A stretch of 64,000 nucleotides of DNA from Anastatus disparis (taxonomy: Eukaryota > Arthropoda > Insecta > Hymenoptera > Eupelmidae), in contig JAFFSR010000220.1 of the NCBI GenBank assembly GCA_017163975.1, positions 18,184,001 through 18,248,000 on the forward strand, written 5' to 3'. Below, one piece after another: positions 46,401-59,409 of the stretch (position 1 is its first letter; each line of letters begins with the position of its first letter). The notes under the pieces were generated by a model, which worked only from the letters and a program-made list of their open reading frames with translations, did no database searches and had not been told where the DNA came from. A program made the translations under genes and the position numbers.

Positions 46401-49400
46401 TTTGAATTTGGCGGGCTTACGTATATACATATGTCTAAAATTTTAGCGCGCCTTTAGCAGAACAAAGAGAGGGGAAGCGGCGCGACGTATTCAAGAACCA
46501 TTATTTGAAAAAAAAGAGGGAAAACGAGACAGACTAATATGAATTTCATCGAGTGCGAGCGAGACGGCATGAGTAATTGCGCGCAGACAGCAGTATCCGA
46601 CCGCACGACGGCTGTACCGACGGTCGACGAACTGTAAATAAGAAAGAGAGAGAGGATAAAAGAGAAAGATGCAAATGTACGTGTATATACATGATGTACT
46701 ACACTGTGCGTATTTATAAGGTTTGTTCGTTTTGTATTTAAATGAAAGCGTGTTTATGATTTCATATTATTGTTGTACGCTGGTCCCCGTTCAATTTCTC
46801 GTCTGATTTTATAAACAAAAGCGTTTAAATGTCTCTCTCAACGTACTTTATTAAAAATAAAATTTTTTAAACCAAATCTAGCTTAACTTTCTTTTCTCAC
46901 TTTCGTTCGTGTAATTACAATGAAAGTTAAAGTACCTAAAACGAGCAGACAGAAATAGAGAAAAATAGCAAAAAAAAGGTGACCAATTTATTTGTATTTT
47001 TTTTTATTTTATTTATACCAAATTAACATAGGCACGCTCGGCTCGTTAAAACCAAAGATAAGAATAGTCGGCTCGAAATTCAAACTCTCCAAAAATATTT
47101 TTTGTTTTTACTTTAACAGCTATATTTAATTACAAACCAGCAAGTAACGTAAACATAATGAAAGAAAAATGGTAACGTAATGAAAGTACAATTACTTTTT
47201 CTTACAAGTAAACGGAGGGCTTAGCGTTATCATCCACAAAAACACTTTTTGGGATAATATAAGTGAGAAAAATATCGACGAGCATCGGAGTCTTAAATTT
47301 TAATAAATTAAAATGATAAACAAGAACGAAAATTGTAAATAAACACCATGAGAATATAAGCCACTGTAGAAAAATAAAAATACATAATATTTCAATACTA
47401 GGAGGTCGTAAAAGTAGACTTACGAAAAAAAAGATAAAGTAAAATATATGACAGAACAATACTGTACATACCCTCATCATAATAACTATTCGTATTTACG
47501 TACAGTTTGTGTACAATGCAGAGCTTTCGTATAAACCAATATATATGGCATTACCTTTGAGAAAAGATTATGAGAGGTATGTAGAGAGGAGCCTAAATAT
47601 TGGTATGTAGGTATATATATAAAGAGAAAGAGGAGGACGGATAGATAAAATAAGGTATATTACATTTTGGTGTGCGTATACATTGTAATAAGGGATCGTA
47701 TAGTAGACAAGAGGAGAGGATGCGCGCGCGCTCTCCTCGTGATGATAGTTGTCCATAGTCACCGGAATCGGGACGATCGGTCGACTTTTTAAAAACGCTC
47801 CTCCCTCACTGTACACGCATATATATATACATATACCTTAAACTTCATAAACACACCTTTCTTTTTCTCTCTCTCTATCCCTCCCTCCCCCTCTCTCGTC
47901 AGAGAGCCTCGAAAAATCGCGCGGGTATTCTCACATAACGTGCTGCACACATATATACACGCATTAGAGAGCAGGAGAGGAGATTGTTATGTTGAAGAAG
48001 AGAGAAATACACATTTCAAAGAGAAGTTTTTAAAAACTAAAATTTGACATTAGTCAGTGACAAGCTCTATTACTTCGTGTAAAGAGCCTCAAGCACATAA
48101 ACGAGGCTCTGTTAAGAAAAAAAATTAGAGCTAAATTTTTTGGTTTAGTTTTTAGCTTTTAATAATATTTCAAAGAGGCAAAGAGAGGGCTCTCTCTCTC
48201 ATTAAAACTAATCGGGTGTGTGTTGCAACCGAGAGCGCGTGTATATGTTTTTACCTGGTGCGTGCGTGTTGTGTTTTTGCGCCTCCGCATTAGAAGTTCG
48301 TTGTTTGTTTTTTTTTTTTATTAATTAATTTAAACAAATTTTAATAACAATAAAACGTAAGTTAACGCGAAAAATCAGTGGTATTTTTTTTGTTTCCACT
48401 TACTAGAAAAAATTTTTCGAAAATAACATTTCGTTCTCTCCTCGTTTCAATATGAGAATTTATTTACTGCACACATGTTGATTTGAGAAAGAGAGAGAAA
48501 GAGGAGAAAATAAAAGAAGAAAGCTTTGGTCATAGGAGAGCGTCATTTTTACACGAGAGGAAATATTTTCACTAAAAGTGAGGTAATTATTAACAAACAA
48601 AGTTTACAATAATTTTTCTATTAACCGTACACGTTAAATAAGAGAGAGAGAGAGAGAGGGAAGGAGATAACGTTTGTAAAATGTTTCGCACCGCGTTAAT
48701 ATAGAAACGTGTAAGACGGTGATACATACACGAAGGAAAAAACATTGTATGTTGGAGAACCTGTGTTAAAAGCCTGTCTTTTTTTCCGCGCTTTCTCTAT
48801 ACAAATGTTATTCTATTTGTGCTTTAACTCTTTACCCGTAGTATCAAAAGAGTCGATTGTTGCGGTAAGTTTTATCAAAATATTAAAATTTTTCAAAAAA
48901 AAATAATAAATGAAAGTTTTAACAAAGAGAGTCAAACATGCAAAATTTTCTGCAGAGCAACTTGCTTGTTTCTCTTTCTCTTATTCTCGTTACATTTCGG
49001 TCTCTCTCTAGCCTTTTACTCCAATAATATAGCCCGCCTCAAACTATCTCTTTCTCTAGTTTGCCTGTGTAGTACCATCTTTTTCTAATGCTTCCGCTTT
49101 TCTCCTTGTAGGCGCTGAACTCGTCTGAAATTTACCGCATGTTTCTTTTAATTGTTGATGAAAAGGTTAGGATTTCGCACAAAACTTTGAAAAACTGTTT
49201 GTAAACGTTACACAGACGCTTAATATCATTTAAATATTAAATATAGCATTAAAAAGTTATGGCGAATGTTTACGCATAGTATATAAGTATATAGAGTGTA
49301 AAAGGGTCAGGTTCGCCATCTCATTCTCTATCTGTCTCTCTCTCTATATTTGGTTCATGTGTTAAAGGAAAGGAAGAAATAAAAATTTTAGAGTAGTGGG

Positions 49401-49660
49401 GGTAAGAGAGCATAAGTAAAGCGAGGGAGGAAAAGAGATAGACGAAGAAGTAGTAGTGGCAGCAGCAGCAGCGCGACGACGTTACGTCACGCGCCAGCGA
49501 ACGAAAAACCCGAGAGAGAAGTTATAATAACGCGGGTGAAAAGCGGACTTTTAACGGAGATAGAGAAAGAGAGAGAGACGTGGTGAAAAGAGGTATTATA
49601 ACGGATTGAAAATTAGATAGAGAAAAATACACGAATTGCGATAAGTTTGTTAGAAAAAAT
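46400..49660 (+). promoter_or_regulatory. CpG/GA-rich upstream region and probable leader exons of Ataxin-2
   Basis: The composition changes abruptly: CpG-containing strings (GCGGCGCGACG near 46480, GCGCGCGCTCTCC near 47720) and long GA/CT tracts (GAGAGAGAGAGAG near 48640, CTCTCTCTC near 47865) replace the A/T background. Strong splice signals without coding frames suggest noncoding leader exons: a GTAAGT donor after 48864 and a possible 54-bp exon 49112-49165 between a TTCTCCTTGTAG acceptor and GTTAGG. A CRE-like TTACGTCAC lies near 49482. This fits a broad promoter of a housekeeping gene, with the coding start at 50458. Exact transcription starts cannot be read from sequence. Confidence 0.45.
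48640..48660 (+). repeat. (GA)n microsatellite
   Basis: About eight GA dinucleotides followed by GGGAAGGAG, within the Ataxin-2 upstream region. Such tracts can bind GAGA-type factors. Confidence 0.8.
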
Positions 49661-50077
49661 GAAACAATTTATTTCCTAGTAATGTTCAAATATTTTGATT
49701 TCAATAGACACGTTTAGTGATTAATTTTCAGTGGCTGCATGCTTTTGCTCTAATACCCGTGTGTTCGCGTGCAGAGACATTGCGGAGGCAACTTTTCTTC
49801 CTCTTTTTTTTCCTGTTTCAAAAGACTGTAATCTAATTTTTTTTTTAATAAACGTACACTTATTTCATTTCGAATTGGCAAATATTTTATCTCTTGTGAA
49901 TTCATAGTGAAGTAGTCGTTAATAGAAATTTTGAAATGGTTTTGCTCTGTATGTGTGAATTTAATAACACATATCTGTTTGATAGGTCAATTTATATAGA
50001 TGTAACTTTTGTACATGCTTCAATTTAATTAATTTATTAGATAATTATTTAAATTTCTTCATTATTTTTGATTACAG

Positions 50078-50457
50078 ATCATCCACGTCGCAACAAGAAT
50101 TTAATACTATTAGGAGAATTACTAACCAATAGGAGATAGTCCACTGGACTTTTATTAATTGTCTTAATTTAGAAGACTGTGGTAAAGAAAGGATTAAGTC
50201 TGCCAGACCTAAGTAATTTTTGTGTCTTGTAGGCTTCCAGTTGACTATTGGAAGGCATTCCGTTCAACTACAGTCAAGTAAAAAAAATAAAAAAAAAGTA
50301 AAAGAGGAATAGACGCCTCTAATATAGTAATTACGTTTGGCGAGTGTTTGAAAAAGTCGTCAAAATTCCGGTCCCCACAAGGAAACCAGAAGGCCCCCAA
50401 CAAACCGGCGGGAGAAATCCACCTACTTCTGGTGAAGAAAGCTCATTTAACGATAAA
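50078..50457 (+). promoter_or_regulatory. Atx2: ATG-free 5' leader in the first coding exon of Atx2
   Basis: The exon begins after a TTGATTACAG acceptor ending at 50077. Its 380 untranslated bases contain no ATG in any frame, so ribosomes would reach the ATG at 50458 without upstream start codons. A short inverted repeat (CTTCCA at about 50234, TGGAAG at about 50249) lies inside. Confidence 0.55.
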
Positions 50458-53400
50458 ATGAATAATAAGAGAAAGAATCGTTCAAATCCCACTAGGTAAA
50501 CTTAATTTAAGTTCTATATTGATATAACATAAAGAAATGGATTCTAAATATAATTTTAAAAAACTATTCATGCAATATCTGAAGTCAAATCATCACAATC
50601 CCTCCATTACGATCAATGAAAATTTTATTTATTTTACTTTAATTTAACAATTGTCTGAATTGAGATTCAGAGAATCAATACATTTTTTCCTTGAAATTCA
50701 TATTTTTTTCCAAATCAAAAATATATTAACTTTGTAACTTTGAATCTATGAAAGTTGACTAAGTAGGTCATAAAATACAATAACGAAAATCTAGTGAAAT
50801 TTGATAAATGTAAAAAATTGTTTCTATAAAGATGCATAAATTGTATTTATTAATTTTAAACAAAGTGAGAATATTCGTGTTTAATAGTCTGGTGCTGTTA
50901 TTTTAGATCCCCGCGGGCACGGGGTCCACAAGAAAGAAGTGTTGTTGCAGATGGGGTTTATAACAATGCTCATTTTATGCATGCAATTACAAGTCATGTC
51001 GGCGACATTGTACAAGTAACTATTTTTTAAAATACATATTATATTTACAATAACGCCTAATAACTGTAAACACAAATTTTGATACCATCATTTATTGTAG
51101 ATTCAGACGTTAAACGGTTCAATATTTGAAGGTGTGTTCAGAACTTTCTCTAGTCAATTTGAAGTGGTTTTAGAAATGGCCCATCCCGTTTTGAGTTCTG
51201 GCGAAATAAGTCCTGACAGTGTTGTAGAAAAATTGATATTTAAGCCACAAGATATTATTACACTGTCAGCGAAAGACGTTGACTTAGACTATGCAACTAG
51301 AGACACATTCCAAACCGACACAGCTATTAGTAAGTTTAATGGTTTAATTAAAGGAGAAAAAGAGCTCGAACCTTGGGATGGTACTAGTACAACAAATGGA
51401 GCTAACTTGGAGTTAGATCGAACTGCAGTAAGTTTATATGCCTATAAGATGTAAATATATCATTATTAAAAAAACATAACATTGTTTTAATTCATTCATT
51501 ATTTTATAGAACGGTTGGGATGTTATTGAAATGTTTCGGAAAAATGAACAGACTTTTGGCATTCAAACTACATTTGAGCCAAGTTTAAGTCAATATACTG
51601 TCTCACTACGTAAGGACACAAAAGACTATAAAGAACAAGAAAAGAAAGCAGCTGAAATAGCTAGTGAAATAGAATCCCAACCTGACCACAGAGCTCGAGC
51701 AGAACTTGAAAATGGTGATGAAGAAGAGCGATTTGCTGCCGTTGCTAGAAATACTGAATCGAATTATGTAAGAATAAATTGACATTAATCAACATTTAAT
51801 ATTAATTTTTAAAATTATTTTTAACTTATATTATTCATTAATTATACACCTTATTTATATAAATTGATAGTTGTAATATTTATCACATTTATCATGTATA
51901 ATAGATAAGACTGAAATATTATTGATTAACCTTGAAAACTAATGAGTTAACTAGAACTAAAAAGAAATTATCTTTCATGTTAGGCACCAAGATCAAATAA
52001 CAACGAGGGTAAATATGTTCCTCCAGCAAAAAGGAAAAACGGTAGCACTGGCAAATTGATGCGTACGACACCTCCACCACAATCTCCAGGCCCAGCAGCA
52101 AATAAAAATGCCTTCAATCAACCTCCACCTCCAGCAAATGCTACTGTAAACGTTCCCCCAACAAGTAACATTCCAACCAATATGCCATCACACCCGCCCG
52201 TTGTCCAGCATCCGGTGCCTATGAATATGGGTGGTATTCCTAGTGGTATGCCAAGCGGAGTCGTTGTCAACTATAATCCACCGCCTTTCGTGCCTCCACC
52301 AACTTCTCAGCCACCCCCGCCAAGCGTTGCGGTTCCTGGTATGTTTTTTTAAGTAGTGACTGGAAGTTTTATTTTGTTACTATTTCACTACAGAATATAA
52401 TAAAAGAAAACTATTTATTTATATTTTAAAATATTAATTAAATTAATTAAAAAAAAGAAAGAAAATATAAGATACAATATAAAGAGAGAAAAAAAAAGAT
52501 AATTTGATACTAGATAGTATTAATTTCTTTTTTATAAACATAAATCTCAAATCACTAACAACTACGCATAATAAACTTGTATTAAAAAAAATGAATAATT
52601 AAAATTTTTCTGTTTACAGTAATGTCACAAGGTCAACCTCCGTCCCAGGTAACACCAAACATGCCTCAGGTACCGTTTTCTGGTCAACAACAGCAACTAC
52701 CTATGAATAAAATGAGCATGGACAAACGTGAGCGTCCTGGTAGGCAACAGGTTTATCAATCTGATAAAGCACCACCTGCTCCTTTCCCAACTGCTCACGT
52801 GGTATCTCAACATCAACCACAGCAACCGCAACCGCCTCCACATGTTCCCATGCAGCAGCAACAACAAGGACCGCCTCAACAACAACAGCAACAGCAGCAA
52901 CCACAACAAAATTCTGTAGATGGTCCACCACCTTCACAGATGATGGTGCCTCCTAAAGAACAACATAGAAAGATGTCCACACCTAGAGGTAGAGAAGATC
53001 CACATTCAGAACTCCGACAATTCGCTTCAGACTTCAAGATAGCAGATTCTCAGAACAATCAAGAAACACAACAGCAACAGCCAACGCTTGGTAGAAAATC
53101 TCATCCTCAAGAGGCTCATATGCCACAAGGTCCACCTATGGTAAGGAAAATTTATTGGTTTTTTATTAAAAGCAAAAAGATAAATTTCTTATTGTTTCAA
53201 AAATGCTTTAATGATACATAAATGATGAATATTAAAATGAAATTTTCGAATGTAAAATTCTTATAATATATAAAGGTTATTAACGAAAATACGGGATCTT
53301 TTGTAGAAATTTGTCTTTTTACGTTTATTCTATAAGTAATATGTCAACTTCAATTTTTTTTTATTTTTTTTTATTATGATTTTTAGTTACCAGACAACGT

Positions 53401-56400
53401 GTTATCGAAAACTTCAAAGAATAAAAAGTCAATAAAAAAAAAATAATGAATATGTGTTTGAAAAATCTACAAAAATTAAAGTTTCTTTAAGACTTTGATT
53501 AATTTATTAACAAAGTAAAAATTTTTAAATGATTTGACATTTTTAATTGAAAATAAGAAATTTGTAGTTCAAACAAACAGAAACGTTATTGATATAAATT
53601 AGAAAAAAAAGCAACTTAAATATTTTTTTTTAATAGAATAATTTTTTAAACTTAATTGTTGACATGTGATTAAATAATTTTTATATGAAGATTATTAGAT
53701 CTGAAAATAAATAATTAAGAATATAACATTTTATAAAACAAATCGAAACAGAAAAGTATAACGAAATATAATTTATGTAAGGAGATTATTTGAAACTCTA
53801 ATCGCTGTGATAGAATGAAAGTTGTTTATATTAAGTGCGATTATTGAATATATGTGTAAGAGTATTTATTATAATAAAAACTTTTTTTAATTTTTTTTCG
53901 TTTTTTTTTTTATGAATGTTTGTTGTGCAGTTTATTCCTCTGAAAAATAACATACCTCAATTTTTTTGAAAAAGATTGAAATGAAAAATTTTTTTATGAT
54001 TTTAATACCAATGGATTATTAATTTTTTAAATATATTTACGTTATAATATTAAATTAAGTGCTTTCTGTGTTTTTTCTAGTTAGTGTCTTAATTATAAAA
54101 TTATTTTTTTAATTATAAAGAAGGTATTAAAGCCATTTAGAATTGTAAAGAAATAATAAAAAGGAATTTATGTAGAGGTAAATACATAATTCATGATAAT
54201 GTCAATTTTATAAATATTTATAAAATAGTAAGTAAAAAACCTTGAATTTAAATTTAGAAAATACATTAATTTTATCATTCTTTTAATAAGGGTCCACCAC
54301 ATCATCAGCAGTCTCATTCTCATAATTCACCTCCACAAACAATGCAACAACCACCACCACAACAACAGCCACCTCCACAACAGACTCATCAGCCGCCAAT
54401 GCAAGAAGAATTAGTGGTAACAAATAAGCCACCACCAGGTCCGATGCCAGTTCAACCAACAAGTCCATCCCAACAGCAACAACTGCAACAGCAACAGCAA
54501 CAGCTGCAGCAACAACCGCAGCAGCAACAACCTCAACAATCACCCCCTCAACAACAAACACAATCTTCAGCACCACAACCATCTCAGTCCCAACCACAAA
54601 CTCCACAGCCAGCTCCCCCTCAGTCACAGTCTCAACAGGATCCAGCTCTGGATAAAATAACTACTTCCTTTAAAAAATCTACGTTGAATCCTAATGCCAA
54701 GGAGTTCAATCCAAATGCTAAACCATTTACTCCTGTAAGTGTAATTCATTTTTTGTCTTGTTCAAAAGATTTTAACCAAGTTATTTTTTAAATTCGAACA
54801 TTTAAATTATTGTATTTTAAATCTAATTCAATTTTTTTCTTTTAGCGGTCTCCTAGTACTCCAACTCCAAGTAGGCCACATACACCTCAAACTCCGCAAT
54901 ATGCTGCAGCAACTATGCCGTCTACTGTTGTAATGCCTGCATATATAATGCAGAGTCAACAGCCTACTGCTTTTACGCAACCACCTACCCAACCGGTGAC
55001 GAGGTACCGGAAGGGTCAGTATCTAGGTATTACAAAAATCGATTATTTATTAATTTATTTAATTTTAAATCTCTATAAATAAAATTTATTAAACATACTC
55101 ATTAATTTTCACTTTGAAAAACACTTATAATATTGAAAATTTTTAATTTAAAATTGTTGATTATTATTCTTATTTTTTAATAAAAATTTAACAGTATAAT
55201 ATACTTAAATAAAGCTGAATTTGCATATTACACAATATATATTTTAATAACTTTTAACAACTTTCTGAAATGATTAGTTTATAATATTGAATGAATTCAG
55301 TTGAATAGAAGGATATATCAATGATATAATAAGGTGTTCCTGTTTCAGTACCAATGATGCAGCACCGTGGTCCAGATGTAGCATCACAGATGCAAGTAGC
55401 TGCTGCTACAGGTCAACCATTACTAGCACCAGCTCCACTGCATCCACCTTTTCAAATACCATATTCAGGTCAGCCAACTTATGGTGCCCAGATGGTTCGG
55501 ATGGTACACGCACCAGCACCTCCACCACATATGACTGCGAATCCATATCATCATCATCATGAATCTCCAGGACCACAGGCACCGGGTATTCAATATATAA
55601 ATCCACATGCACATCATCCACATGTAGGCCAACAGCAACCGAGTCAAACTCCGTCGCCGGCTAATCCTAATCCGCCGCATACGCCAGGAGCGTATAATCC
55701 ACCAGGTAAGTTAAAGTTCAGAAAAATTAAATCATTTTTTTTTAATTATATTTTTCATTAATTTTGATATTTTCAAAATAAATAAACTACAGTGTACAGT
55801 TAAATTAAATTATTTTCGTTTGTACGTATATCACTATTTTGATCAGATTGAATTGAATATTACAAATAAACATTAGTTTTCTACTGTTGAAAATTTATTC
55901 AATATCGCATTCAATATTATGTTATTGTATTTGTTTACTATGAAAACTTATACCTTTGAACTTTCATTTATGTAGGTGTACAATTGTCTACCAGCACTAC
56001 ACCGATCCAAGTCAATAAAATTTACTATTTAGTAAAGAGTATGTACTAAACGGAATTTTAAAATTTTAACAAATAACACAAACAAATTAATTTTCCGTAA
56101 CTATTGAAATGAACATAGAATGTTCACTGATTTAATATAATATATCAATTTTAAAATTATATTCATTAAAATTTAACAGACTACTTCTATATATTAGATT
56201 TTTCTTCATAATAATAAAAATTGTTTAATTTTTCAATTACTATTTTAATATTTTAAATTTTCTCTTTAATTTCAAATTAATTAAAACAAAATGTATTATA
56301 AAAAACCAAACTTTAACAAAAGTAGCACATCTAACAGTTGTATACTTACACAAGAAATAAAAGGTATTATAATATTAACCAATGTAAGTGATATTAAATT

Positions 56401-56978
56401 ATTTAATAGAAATTGATTAAAATAAAGAGGATCATGCTAACAATTTTAATAAAAAATTTCTTATTCTTTAAAGTAATATTAATTTTAATTAAATTAAGTA
56501 AAATAAATAGCTTAATGAATAAATAATTTAATATATTTAAGTTCAAGAAAAGAATTTTAAAATATAATTTTATTTTGTACAGTAACATTTAACTTTTTTA
56601 GAAATTATATTATGCATTTTCTTTATTTACTTATAAAATATTTTAAAAGTTCATAAGTTTGGCAAATGTATTAAGAATTATATTTCACAAAAAGCTGACC
56701 TATTTGATTTTCAATAAAAAAGGGACATAAAATTTGAATTGAGTAATTAGCATATTTAATTAATTATTTTTTATTTTTTTTTTTTAACAGGTACACCACA
56801 ACCATCATATCCACCACAGCCTCCGCAAAATCACGCGCCTGGGTATCAAATGGTATCAACGATTTGTCCAATTCTTCCACACCACATGCCGATACCACCT
56901 CAACATATGCAATATATTCCTCCTCAACCACCACCAGGTCAGCAGACTATACCAGTAATTCTGCCACACAATCAGTAG
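50458..56978 (+). CDS. Atx2: Ataxin-2 (921 aa, ten coding exons)
   Basis: Coding exons: 50458-50495, 50907-51015, 51101-51427, 51510-51767, 51984-52338, 52620-53140, 54291-54734, 54846-55014, 55349-55705 and 56791-56978; every junction is GT-AG and keeps frame. The N-terminus MNNKRKNR resembles other insect Ataxin-2 proteins, and no ATG occurs in the preceding 380 bases of the same exon. The Lsm domain (residues about 30-100: [20 protein letters not shown], then [20 protein letters not shown]) and LsmAD ([14 protein letters not shown] to [14 protein letters not shown]) are complete. The rest is low complexity with two polyGln tracts and a PAM2 motif, [17 protein letters not shown] (about 666-682), which in this family binds the MLLE domain of poly(A)-binding protein. 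Family role: cytoplasmic RNA-binding regulator of mRNA stability and translation, stress granules and, in flies, circadian PERIOD translation. No truncation is seen. Alternative exons between exons 9 and 10 cannot be excluded. Confidence 0.93.
52841..52912 (+). repeat. Atx2: CAG/CAA polyglutamine tract 1 in Atx2
   Basis: Mixed CAG and CAA codons encode a Gln-rich stretch interrupted by GPP and single Pro. The CAA interruptions should make the DNA more stable than a pure CAG run. Confidence 0.9.
54469..54560 (+). repeat. Atx2: CAG/CAA polyglutamine tract 2 in Atx2
   Basis: Gln-rich segment with runs of six, interrupted by Leu and Pro, upstream of the PAM2 motif. Length differences between individuals would be expected. 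Confidence 0.9.
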
Positions 56979-57490
56979 TCCCGCGCCTTCCCGGGCAGAC
57001 AGCAGCAACAGCAACAACAGCAGCATCTACGAGAGAGTCGACGACAAGGATATCCTTAAATATTCAACCATTGCCAAGACAAGAAAAAAAAGACGCGACG
57101 ACATTGTTTGATTATTGCATAAATCTGCTAGTGCCGGGGAGTGCCAGACTAAAAAAATTGAATAAAAAAACTGTATGGATATTTATAAAGAAAAATAATA
57201 TACAATTATCATAGAAACAACAAATGAAACAGAAGCGAGGAAAAAAATGCGAAGTCACTTTCATCAAAATTTAAATGACAACGGTCAAAATGATCAAAAT
57301 TTTTTGTTATTATTTTCGATATTTAGGTCTATGTTTATATTCTATTGATCACGGCGCTCTCTTTCTCTATCTGCCTTTCTTCATTTTCTCCTCTAGTACT
57401 TTTTTTTTTCTTTTTACGGCATGCGAATGAGTCGGTGGAAGTTAATTAAACTTCTTCGTTGACATATGATATGTATTTGCCGTCTATAGT

Positions 57491-57518
57491 ATTAGGAATA
57501 ATTCATATTATTCCTAAT
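57491..57518 (+). other. Atx2: Perfect 11-bp stem-loop in Atx2 3'UTR
   Basis: ATTAGGAATAA at 57491-57501 pairs exactly with TTATTCCTAAT at 57508-57518 across a six-base loop TTCATA. The geometry suits an RNA regulatory element. Confidence 0.65.
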
Positions 57519-57577
57519 AAAAATTTGGAATTCGTTCATGTTCTTTTAAGTAAAGAAAAAAAAATTAATTTTTTTTA

Positions 57578-57641
57578 GTCGCATTAAAAAAGATAAAAAA
57601 GACAAAGAGTAATAATACTCTTGAAAGTGGCTTTTTGCGAC
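57578..57641 (+). other. Atx2: Two-level stem-loop in Atx2 3'UTR
   Basis: An outer stem, GTCGCA with AAAAAAG (from 57578) against CTTTTTGCGAC (to 57641), encloses a perfect inner hairpin AAGAGTA/TACTCTT at 57605-57622. Confidence 0.5.
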
Positions 57642-59409
57642 TAATGGGTGATGTAATTATAAAAACCGATTGAAGCTCCGCAACTCGTACAGTTTTATCG
57701 AGTCTGCATCGAATGGAGCTTAGAAGTAAGTAACGCGGTTTTCCATTTTTTTTTAATCGAGAGAGGAAAGACTCCTCGATAAACAGAATGATACTCTGCG
57801 AATATATGGGAAAAAAAGCAGAGTTATAAAGAGATAGGAAATTGATCGAAAGATATATATGTTACGTGAAAGCCCTGATCTTCGACTTTAGGAAAATTAC
57901 ATATACCAAAGTAAGTAAGGGCTAAGAATTATTCAGAAAAGAAATCGTTAAACCGCAAAAACGACTTTAAATCAGCTTAAAAATACGGTAAATTTTAGAA
58001 ATAATTGTTTTTGATTATAACAAGATTCTAAATGCTTTTTAGAAAAAAGTTCAATGATCAAAATTCAAAATTAACAAAGACCGTGCGAAATATTTAATGC
58101 ACATATGTGGTAAATATTTTTTTTCAGAGGTAGGGGGGTGGGAATCATAAAACAAAATTTGTTTTAACGTGAACGACATTCGACAAAAAAGAAGAGAAAA
58201 AGAGACTTGGATAAAGCTCTTTCTTTAGTATTGGAAGAGAGAGAAATAAATCGAGAAACGTGTAAGCATCGGAAGAAATACGATTATCGAGATGTTGATG
58301 TTTCCATTAGAGCAATGGAGTGGCAGAAAAAAATTTTTTGCCTACTCGTATGTTTGTTGATATTGAGTTTTGTTAATAATAAAAAAAAAGACACTCGTGA
58401 TGAAAAACTTCGATGCCTGCATTTTCTATCAAATGCTATAAAAAAAAATATAAAAGAAACACACGAACGATATCGCTATTTCGTGTTTTACGCGAAATAA
58501 CGCCAACGAGATACAAAGCTTGCGCGTAGCTTGTGTCGAAAACTATAATTCAGTTATTATTCGAAGGTATATATCGATTTAATGCTTGGAATATGTGATG
58601 CTTTTATACCGTGCGAAAAAAAAACTATGTTAGAAAGAATGCTGTTTTTCTAGATCCAAAGGTTCAAACTCTGAATTTTTATAAATGAAAATCTGGTGTA
58701 CTTTGTTCATAAAGCATTGCGGGATGAACAAATTGATTTATTCATCTCTAACTAAGCCATGCTGTTATTTGCAAGCTTTAATATAATTCAAATTTGTTAT
58801 TTATTACTAAATTTCTTACGTTATTCTGTTGAAAAAAGTCATCTATGATTTTAGTGAAAATATTCTTAAAAACAATTTTAATTATAATAAGAGTATCTCA
58901 AAACTTGTATCTGTTTATGCAACCGAACAATCATGGTTGATGTGTGCGATATCGATGAAAAGAATGGAATAATCTTTTACGGCCTTAGACCTAGTCGTGT
59001 ACATAGAATGAATGAGAGTATTAACAACAGACAGAATATCACACAGTGTGGCATCGTTAAACACAAATTTTATATCGAAGAGATTTAAAAAAAAAACATC
59101 AAATAAATTCATTAAAAACCAATTTACAGTTTTTATTTATTTTAATACACCTTTTCTATACAAAAGAAAATTACCATATTAATATATTTTTATAATTATT
59201 ATAAAATCAAAGTAACAAAAAAGTTTTTCTTTTTACATAATTATACATATGTACATAAGTAAATATTTAAACAAAACTTAAATAATTATTTTTAAAAGTT
59301 AATTCTAGACTTTTCTTATCATTCTTAATTAAATTAAATTAAAAAATTAATTGTGATATTAGCTTTAGATTTTATGAACACATAGTATTTACTTTCATAT
59401 AAAACAATA

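Larger units (their letters stand above)
56979..59107 (+). other. Atx2: Long probable 3'UTR of Ataxin-2
   Basis: About 2.1 kb follow the stop codon at 56976-56978 before AATAAA at 59102-59107. The stretch stays richer in GC than intergenic DNA and contains two stem-loops (57491-57518 and 57578-57641). Frames at 56864-57214 and 58207-58500 are out-of-frame or UTR chance frames. Earlier AATAAA strings (for example near 57160 and 58246) could give shorter isoforms. Confidence 0.5.

Noticed and set aside
52697..52937. Minus-strand Leu/Val-rich frames across Ataxin-2 exon 6
   Set aside because: Reverse-strand reading of CAG/CAA repeats.
54283..54627. Minus-strand Val/Ala-rich frame across Ataxin-2 exon 7
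   Set aside because: Reverse-strand reading of the polyglutamine tract.
56864..57214. 116-codon frame overlapping the last Ataxin-2 exon
   Set aside because: It is in a different frame from the exon joined by the [20 protein letters not shown] acceptor at 56790. The exon frame gives the proper Pro/Gln-rich C-terminus ending HNQ at 56975.
58207..58500. 97-codon frame
   Set aside because: Lies in the probable Ataxin-2 3'UTR; the frame includes long A-runs and no domain.
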